DNA from: a bacterium
GTDB lineage: Bacteria > CG2-30-53-67 > CG2-30-70-394
NCBI GenBank assembly: GCA_024278555.1
Contig: JAJRSX010000209.1
Span: forward strand, 1 to 28,061
Length of the DNA stretch: 28,061 bases
Reading direction: 5' to 3'
Notes under the pieces: generated by a model
The model's database searches: none
Seen by the model: the letters and a program-made list of their open reading frames with translations, nothing else
Told to the model about the DNA's origin: nothing
Made by a program: the position numbers and the translations under genes
Shown here: positions 23,146 to 28,061 of the stretch, in pieces
Numbering within the stretch: position 1 is the first letter of the stretch
Layout of the letters: each line of letters begins with the position of its first letter

Positions 23146-23168
23146 ATGGGCTAGGTTTCCGAGCCCAT
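23146..23168. other. Inverted repeat in AT-richer intergenic DNA
   Basis: ATGGGCT-N9-AGCCCAT forms a 7-bp stem. It sits in a lower-GC stretch (about 23068-23200) after the possible transposase tail and may belong to the end of a lost insertion sequence. The remaining DNA to 23279 shows no gene. Confidence 0.35.
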
Positions 23169-23279
23169 GGTTAGATTGAGCCAGGTTAGAACCTGAGCTC
23201 GCGAGGAGAGTGGCCTCCTCATCCCGTCTCTGCCCGCGCCACCCTGGCTCCGCGGCTTCACCTTGCGGGCGGGGGTCGA

Positions 23280-24425
23280 TTACCCCCGGAGGGCACCGCC
23301 GTCGGGGCAAAAGAGGGCCAGCTTTTCAGTGGTCACCCCGAGCGAGAGGGTGTCGCCCGCGGGGGCGCGGACAAGCCCCGGGAGGCGGGCGGCGAGGGGC
23401 CGGCGGGTTGGCGCGCCGCCGCCCGTCTCCGGGTCCACCGTCTCTACCCCGGCGTCGAGGTAGAGCAGGGTCTCGTGGCCGAGGTGCTCGACAGCGGTGA
23501 GCCGCGCCTCGATGCGGCTCGCGGCGGACACGGTGTCGGCGGCCACGAAGGCCTCGGGCCGCAGGCCGGCGATCAGGGGCTCCCCCAGGCGGCGGTCGAG
23601 GTCCGGGTAGGCGGCAACGGCCTCCGGGGCGAGCGGCAACCGGCGGCCGCCCAGGTCGAGGGTCACCCCCTCTTCGCCGCGCCGCACCACCGTGCGGAAG
23701 AGGTTCATCCCGGGGGTGCCGAGAAAGGCGGCGACGAAGGTGTTGGCGGGCCGCCGGTAGAGCGCCTCGGGCGGCCCCACCTGCTGGAGGATGCCCGCCC
23801 GGACCACCGCCACCCGGTCACCGAGGGTCACCGCCTCCACCTGGTCGTGGGTGACGTAGATGGTGGTGATCCCCGTCCGGCGCACCACCGCGGCGATCTC
23901 CGTGCGGATCTCGGCGCGCAGGCGGGCGTCGAGGTTCGACAGCGGCTCGTCCATGAGAAACAGGCCGGGGTCGCGCACCAGGGCGCGACCCATGGCGACC
24001 CGCTGGCGCTGGCCGCCGGAGAGCTGGGCCGGCTTGCGCTCCAACAGCTCGGTCAGGCCGAGGGTGGCCGCCACCTGTTTCACCTTGGTGGCGATCTCCC
24101 GTCGCGCGAGCCGCCGCATGCGCAGGGGGAAGGCGAGGTTGGCGCGCACGCTCATGTGCGGGTAGAGGGCGTAGTTCTGGAAGACCATGGCGACATTGCG
24201 CCCCTGGGGGGAGCGGTCGTTCACCACCTCCCCGTCGAAGCGGATCTCCCCGCCGCTCACCCCCTCCAGGCCGGCGAGGAGGCGCAGGAGGGTGGACTTA
24301 CCGCTCCCCGACGGCCCGACGACGACCAGCAGCTCGCCCGCCTCGACGGTGAGGGAGAGGTCGCGCACCCCCCAGCTCCCATCGGCGAACCGCTTCGCTA
24401 CCCCGTTTAGCTCGACTCGCGCCAT
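23280..24425 (-). CDS. ABC importer ATP-binding protein (MalK/UgpC type)
   Basis: A 381-residue ATPase of the carbohydrate-uptake (CUT1) type. Walker A GPSGSGKST is at 37-45, the Q-loop VFQNYALYPHMSV has Q83, the ABC signature LSGGQRQ is at 135-141, Walker B FLMDEPLSNLD has the catalytic D159-E160, and the H-loop THD has H193. The last 140 or so residues form the TOBE/OB-type regulatory domain typical of MalK relatives (GTPGMNLFRTVV ... IAGLRPEAF). It powers the permeases encoded upstream, from which it is separated by 99 nt holding a heptamer repeat. The ATG at 24425 gives MARVELNGVAKRF; no strong ribosome site is seen. The substrate is probably a sugar or glycerol phosphate. Confidence 0.93.
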   Translation of the reverse strand: MARVELNGVAKRFADGSWGVRDLSLTVEAGELLVVVGPSGSGKSTLLRLLAGLEGVSGGEIRFDGEVVNDRSPQGRNVAMVFQNYALYPHMSVRANLAFPLRMRRLARREIATKVKQVAATLGLTELLERKPAQLSGGQRQRVAMGRALVRDPGLFLMDEPLSNLDARLRAEIRTEIAAVVRRTGITTIYVTHDQVEAVTLGDRVAVVRAGILQQVGPPEALYRRPANTFVAAFLGTPGMNLFRTVVRRGEEGVTLDLGGRRLPLAPEAVAAYPDLDRRLGEPLIAGLRPEAFVAADTVSAASRIEARLTAVEHLGHETLLYLDAGVETVDPETGGGAPTRRPLAARLPGLVRAPAGDTLSLGVTTEKLALFCPDGGALRG

Positions 24426-24491
24426 GGTCTCAAGTGAAGCAGAAAGGTGTGGGGCGGAGAGGGCCGCCCAATGGCGGCCTCGACCGGCGGC

Positions 24492-24512
24492 TGACCGCTG
24501 AAAGCGGATCGC
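24492..24512. repeat. Heptamer repeat, short array
   Basis: Three 7-nt units in phase, TGACCGC, TGAAAGC, GGATCGC, lie between the ATPase and second permease genes of the importer. The central unit is identical to the units at 7964-7998. Confidence 0.45.
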
Positions 24513-24524
24513 GGAACGGTTGCA

Positions 24525-25376
24525 TCACCCCTTCACCCCGGTGGTCGCCACGCCGCGCACGAAGGCGCGCTGGAAGAGGAGGAAGAGGAGGACCACCGGC
24601 GCCGCCATCACCACCCCGAAGGCGAGGATGTCGCCCCAGGCGCGCGGCGGCAGGGTGTAGAAGGCGGCGATCGCCACCGGCAGGGGCCGCACCCGCGGCC
24701 CGCCGGTGACCATCAGGGGCCACAGGTAGCTCCCCCACTGGGTGAGGAAGGTGAGGATCGCCACGGTGGCGAAGCAGGGGCGGGCGTTTGGCGCCACCAC
24801 CTCCACAAAGGTACGCCACGGCCCGGCGCCGTCCACCCGCGCCGCCTCCTCCAGCTCCCGCGGCAGGCCGAGGAAGAAGGTGTAGAAGAGATAGATGGAG
24901 AAGGCGTTGGCCACGAAGGGGAGGATCTGCACCGAGTAGCTGTCGCGCCACCCCAGGAGGCTCACCCCGTAGAAGAGGGGCACGGCGATCGCCTCGAAGG
25001 GCAGCACCATCAGGGCGGTCACCGCCGCGAACAGCCACCCGCGGCCACGCCACGTCATGCGCGCGAAGGCGTAGCCGGCGAGGGAGTTGACCCCCAACCC
25101 GAGGATGACCACCGAGGTGGTGATGACCAGGGAGTTGAGAAGAGAGCGGCCGAGGTCGACCCGGATGAAGGCGTCGCGATAGTTGGCCAGGGATGCCCCG
25201 GCGAGGGAGATGGCGCGCCACGACCCCGCCTCCGCGAGGACCCGGGCGTCCGGCTTGAGGCTGCCGGCGACCATCATCGCCACCGGCGCCACATAGACGA
25301 GGGCGAGGCCGCAGGCGGCCACCCACGCCACCGCGTCTCCGGTCCGCCGGCGCCGGAGGCGCGCGGTGGCCCTCAC
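24525..25376 (-). CDS. ABC importer permease, MalG/UgpE type
   Basis: A 283-residue inner-membrane permease with about six hydrophobic segments, beginning with VAWVAACGLALVYVAPVAMMVAGSLK. The cytoplasmic coupling (EAA) loop reads EEAARVDGAGPWRTFVEVVAPNARP, the MalG-side form. It ends AFVRGVATTGVKG, also usual for this subfamily. The start is GTG at 25376, overlapping the TGA of the first permease (GTGA). The same frame is open much further upstream, but that part lies antisense-like inside other genes and lacks membrane segments. It forms a heterodimer with the other permease. Confidence 0.93.
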   Translation of the reverse strand: MRATARLRRRRTGDAVAWVAACGLALVYVAPVAMMVAGSLKPDARVLAEAGSWRAISLAGASLANYRDAFIRVDLGRSLLNSLVITTSVVILGLGVNSLAGYAFARMTWRGRGWLFAAVTALMVLPFEAIAVPLFYGVSLLGWRDSYSVQILPFVANAFSIYLFYTFFLGLPRELEEAARVDGAGPWRTFVEVVAPNARPCFATVAILTFLTQWGSYLWPLMVTGGPRVRPLPVAIAAFYTLPPRAWGDILAFGVVMAAPVVLLFLLFQRAFVRGVATTGVKG

Positions 25377-26275
25377 CTCGCCACCCCCCGCGGCCGCAGG
25401 AGGCGCCGCTGCGCCGCGGTGATCGCCACCACGAGGAGGAAGAAGATGACCGTGATCGCCGCCCCGCGCGCCACCTCCTGGCGGTCGAAGGCGGCGGCCA
25501 CCGCCTCGAAGATCACCGTGGTGGTGGCGCCGTTCGGCCCGCCGCGGGTCATGATCCGTACCTGGTCGAAGAGGCGGAAGGCGAGGATCGCGGTCACCAC
25601 CGCGACGAAGATCAGCGGGCTGCGCAGGCCCGGCAGGGTGACGTGGAGGAAGCGGCCCCAGGGGGAGGCGCCGTCCACCACCGCCGCCTCGTACAGCTCT
25701 GCGGGGATCGCCTGCAGGCCGGCGAGGAGCACCACCATCTGGAACCCGACCCCCTGCCAAATGGAGAGGAGGATGAGCGCCGGCATCGCCCACGCCGGAT
25801 CGTGGAGAAAGTCCCGCGGGCTCCACGCCCCGCCCGTGGCCGCGGCCAGGAGGGCGTTCATCGGGCCGCTCGGGCCGGGGGCATAGATCACCACCCACAC
25901 CACCGCCACCAAGGCCATGGGGAAGACCACCGGCAGGAAGAAGAGGGCGCGGAAGATCGCGCGGCCCGCGAGGCGGCGGTTCAGGAGGAGGGCGAGGCCG
26001 AGGGCCGCACCGGTCTGCACCGGCACCACCACCGCCGCGAAGGAGAGGTTGTTGGCGATCGCCCGGCGGAACAGGGGGTCGGCGAGGAGCCGCCGGTACT
26101 GCTCCCAGCCGACGAAGCGGCTGGCCAGGGGCGAGCCGAGGCGCTGGTCCGTGAACGACAGGACCACCGCCGCCACGAACGGCAGGGCGACGAACAGGGC
26201 GAGGCCCGCCAGGGCCGGCGCCGCCATGGCCGCGGCGGCATGGCGGTGCAACCGATCGCCGCCTCCGCCTCTCAT
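25373..26275 (-). CDS. ABC importer permease, MalF/UgpA type
   Basis: A 300-residue inner-membrane permease with an opening helix (AMAAPALAGLALFVALPFVAAVVLSF), followed by TDQRLGSPLASRFVGWEQYRRLLADPLFRRAIANNLSFA, the family's periplasmic segment, and further helices. The EAA coupling loop is EAAVVDGASPWGRFLHVTLPGLRSP. LSIWQGVGFQMVVLLAGLQAIP is another typical stretch. The ATG at 26275 overlaps the TGA of the binding-protein gene (ATGA), so the two are coupled. It pairs with the second permease to form the channel. Confidence 0.93.
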   Translation of the reverse strand: MRGGGGDRLHRHAAAAMAAPALAGLALFVALPFVAAVVLSFTDQRLGSPLASRFVGWEQYRRLLADPLFRRAIANNLSFAAVVVPVQTGAALGLALLLNRRLAGRAIFRALFFLPVVFPMALVAVVWVVIYAPGPSGPMNALLAAATGGAWSPRDFLHDPAWAMPALILLSIWQGVGFQMVVLLAGLQAIPAELYEAAVVDGASPWGRFLHVTLPGLRSPLIFVAVVTAILAFRLFDQVRIMTRGGPNGATTTVIFEAVAAAFDRQEVARGAAITVIFFLLVVAITAAQRRLLRPRGVAR

Positions 26276-27549
26276 CGCCGCCCCCTCGTGGGCGGATAGC
26301 CACGGTTGTCCGCCAGGTCCCGGTCGATGGCGGCGGCGGCGCGGGCCAGGGCGGCGTGGACATCGCCACCGTTGCGCAGGTCGTCGAAGCAGCGCTGGAA
26401 GGCGGCGGTGATCACCGGGTAGGCGGGGGTACGCGGCCGGGGCACGGCGACGCCGCCGGTGAGCTGCGCCACGAAGAGGCGCAGCGGCCCACCCGGCCGG
26501 TAGAGGGGCGAGCGGGCGATCGCCGCGCCGGTCGCCGGCACCCCGCCATTGGCCGCGGCCATCGCCCCCACCTCCTCGGGTCGCAACAGAAAGGCGAGGA
26601 AGGCGGCGGCCCCCTCCGGGGATCGGCTGGCGGCGGGGATCGCCCACTGCCACGACCCCTCGCCGGTGCGGCTGCCGTGACCGAAGTCCGGGAGCGGCAA
26701 GAGCACCAGGTCATCGCCGAGGGCGGCGTGGTAGCGCGGGTACTCCCAGTGGCCGACCCACGACAGGGCGACGCGGCGGCCGGTGAAGGCGGCATCGTCG
26801 AGGTTCGGATCGACCCGGCCGCGCCGGATCCACCCCTGGAGCCGGGTCAGGGCCGCCACCGCCGCGGGGGAGTCGAGGGTCCCCCCGGCCCGACCCGTGG
26901 TCCGGTCGATGAGATCCGCCCCGGCGGACTGGAGGAGGGGGGAGAAGGCGTAGGTGAACCACTCCCCCGCGTAGTTGAGCTTCAGATCGAGGACCGCACC
27001 GTCCGGGTCGGCCGCCGCCAGGCGGTCGAGGATCCCCTCCATCTCCTCCGCCGACCACGCCGCCCCCGACGTCACCGGCAGACGCGCCCCCACCGCCGCG
27101 AGCGTCGCCCGATCCCCCCACAGGCCGAGGCCCGAGTCGAAGCTCCCCACCCCGTAGAGGTGGCCGCCACAGGTGCCCTGGGTGCGGAGCGACGGCAGGA
27201 GGCCGGCGAGGGTTGTGGCGGGCAGGAGATCGTCGAGGGGTCGCAAGGCCCCCTGCCAGACGTAGCGGTAGAGGAAGGGGCCGTCGAGCTCCAGGAGGTC
27301 CGGCAGGGCGCCGGCCGCGGCCGCTGCCTGCACCTGGGCGTTGTAGCTCCCTTCGGGGAGGAGGGTGAGGTGGACCGTGATCTCGTCCTGGCCGGCGTTG
27401 AAGCGCGCCACCTGCGCCTCGATGGTGCGTTGCTCGCCCGGCTGGCCGGTGTGGAACCACACCTCGATATCCGGGGTGCGGCCACCGCCGTGGTGGTCGC
27501 GACAGGCGAGGGCGAGCACCGCCAACAACAGGATGAGCCGGTATCGCAT
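26272..27549 (-). CDS. ABC importer substrate-binding lipoprotein
   Basis: A 425-residue extracytoplasmic binding protein of the sugar-binding (family 1) type. The start MRYRLILLLAVLALAC is a lipoprotein-like signal with C16 as the likely lipidated residue; the box is slightly off consensus. The mature part has IEVWFHTGQPGEQRTIEAQVARFNA, LPDLLELDGPFLYRYVWQGALRPLDDLLP and, later, WVGHWEYPRYHAALGDDLVLLPLPDFG, all of the family pattern. The C-terminal helices (FQRCFDDLRNGGDVHAALARAAAAIDRDLADN) are also typical. The frame is open to 27639, but the ATG at 27549 places the signal peptide at the N-terminus. First gene of the importer operon; the ligand is unknown. Confidence 0.92.
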   Translation of the reverse strand: MRYRLILLLAVLALACRDHHGGGRTPDIEVWFHTGQPGEQRTIEAQVARFNAGQDEITVHLTLLPEGSYNAQVQAAAAAGALPDLLELDGPFLYRYVWQGALRPLDDLLPATTLAGLLPSLRTQGTCGGHLYGVGSFDSGLGLWGDRATLAAVGARLPVTSGAAWSAEEMEGILDRLAAADPDGAVLDLKLNYAGEWFTYAFSPLLQSAGADLIDRTTGRAGGTLDSPAAVAALTRLQGWIRRGRVDPNLDDAAFTGRRVALSWVGHWEYPRYHAALGDDLVLLPLPDFGHGSRTGEGSWQWAIPAASRSPEGAAAFLAFLLRPEEVGAMAAANGGVPATGAAIARSPLYRPGGPLRLFVAQLTGGVAVPRPRTPAYPVITAAFQRCFDDLRNGGDVHAALARAAAAIDRDLADNRGYPPTRGRR

Positions 27550-27708
27550 GGCCGATCGTCCGCCCGCCGCCCGTTCCCCAGCGACGGATCCCCCGGCCAG
27601 GGTTGCCGCTTCCCGCGGCCGTTTCAACCGACGCGGCACGAGGGGGAGGAGTGCGCGGGTGGGTGCTCAACGCAGAGAGGATCAGCGGAAATAGATCGGT
27701 TGCCCCGG

Positions 27709-27741
27709 ATTTTCATTCCGAAAATGGCCCCAAAATGGGCC
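27709..27741. other. Two adjacent small inverted repeats
   Basis: ATTTTC-N5-GAAAAT (27709-27725) is followed directly by GGCCC-N6-GGGCC (27726-27741). They lie 21 nt past the stop of the transposase fragment, so they may end its transcription or belong to the insertion-sequence end. Confidence 0.4.
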
Positions 27742-27761
27742 GCGGTCGGCCTCTACGGCGA

Positions 27762-28061
27762 TCAGACGGGGTAGAGAAGGAGCACGGCGTTGACGGGTCC
27801 GGACGGGGTTTCGACTGGGGGAAGGGGCACCCGGGCGGCGAGGATGCGGATCCCGGTGGGGGTGGCCACCAAGCTGACACAAATCGGCACCGCCGCCACC
27901 GTCTCCAACCGTATCAGGTTGTAGGCCAACACCTTGAGCAGGACCTCCGCCTGAATCGTCTCACTCAGACCCGAGCTCACCCGGTGGAACCCCATGACGT
28001 CTTGCAGGTAGGCAAAGACCGGCTCCACCGTCGCCATGCGCTTTGCATACCGCGCCTTGCC
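27762..28061 (-). CDS. DDE transposase, C-terminal part, cut by window edge
   Basis: The minus-strand frame is open through the right edge and reads GKARYAKRMATVEPVFAYLQDVMGFHRVSSGLSETIQAEVLLKVLAYNLIRL. The segment R.ATVEPVF..L....GF.R.......I......L..LAYNL..L is the conserved end of a DDE transposase of the IS1182/IS5-like superfamily, including the catalytic-region glutamate of VEPVF. The last 40 residues (TVAAVPICVSLVATPTGIRILAARVPLPPVETPSGPVNAVLLLYPV) are less familiar and may be a normal tail or a changed end. Only about 99 residues are visible, so I cannot tell whether the element is intact. Confidence 0.75.
   Translation of the reverse strand, partial: GKARYAKRMATVEPVFAYLQDVMGFHRVSSGLSETIQAEVLLKVLAYNLIRLETVAAVPICVSLVATPTGIRILAARVPLPPVETPSGPVNAVLLLYPV

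Noticed and set aside
1-28061. CRISPR arrays, tRNA and rRNA genes
   Set aside because: No regularly spaced identical repeats of CRISPR length, and no cloverleaf or rRNA-like sequence, were recognised; the short-period repeats have 7-10 nt units and no unique spacers.

Overview
This is a very GC-rich (about 70% or more by eye), gene-dense piece of a Gram-negative bacterial chromosome. The Gram-negative call rests on a TonB-dependent outer-membrane receptor, a lipoprotein-type binding protein and a small multihaem c-type cytochrome. The gene order and multihaem cytochrome would suit a deltaproteobacterial-type lineage (Desulfobacterota or relatives), but that is inference; no rRNA or tRNA is visible to settle it.

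Layout. 1-1.3 kb: the 3' end of a dihydroorotate dehydrogenase-like gene, convergent with a vapBC toxin-antitoxin pair. 1.3-9.7 kb, all on the minus strand: an information-processing block, read from 9.7 kb downwards as M50 protease, trpS, scpA, scpB, a ThiF/MoeB-like E1 enzyme, dprA, topA, then a pterin carbinolamine dehydratase gene. Several junctions are translationally coupled. 9.8-10.7 kb: a tacAT-type (DUF1778 + GNAT) toxin-antitoxin pair. 10.7-14.2 kb, minus strand: a TonB-dependent receptor and a periplasmic PAP2 phosphatase. 14.2-15.3 kb: repeat-rich intergenic DNA and a decayed, lower-GC BrnT-like toxin-antitoxin locus. 15.5-22.3 kb, plus strand: serC, mutS, a GDP-L-fucose synthase and a Ycf46-like AAA ATPase. 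22.4-22.7 kb, minus strand: a four-haem cytochrome. 22.9-23.2 kb: a possible transposase remnant. 23.3-27.5 kb, minus strand: a complete CUT1-type ABC importer (binding lipoprotein, two permeases, ATPase). The right edge cuts a transposase gene.

How the genes relate. ScpA and ScpB are chromosome-condensation partners; TopA and DprA act on DNA topology and incoming single strands; MutS repairs mismatches. The four importer genes would form one sugar-type uptake system. Three toxin-antitoxin loci, one of them broken, and two transposase traces lie between the housekeeping blocks.

The most unusual signal is intergenic. Two copies (19558-19648 and 22268-22370) of a roughly 90-100 bp multi-hairpin palindromic element share conserved stems with changed loops and compensated outer arms. 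The second copy fills the gap between two convergent genes and supplies the TAG stop codon of both. Degenerate 7-nt and about 10-nt periodic repeats also recur in almost every intergenic gap. I found no CRISPR array, tRNA, rRNA or recognisable riboswitch.
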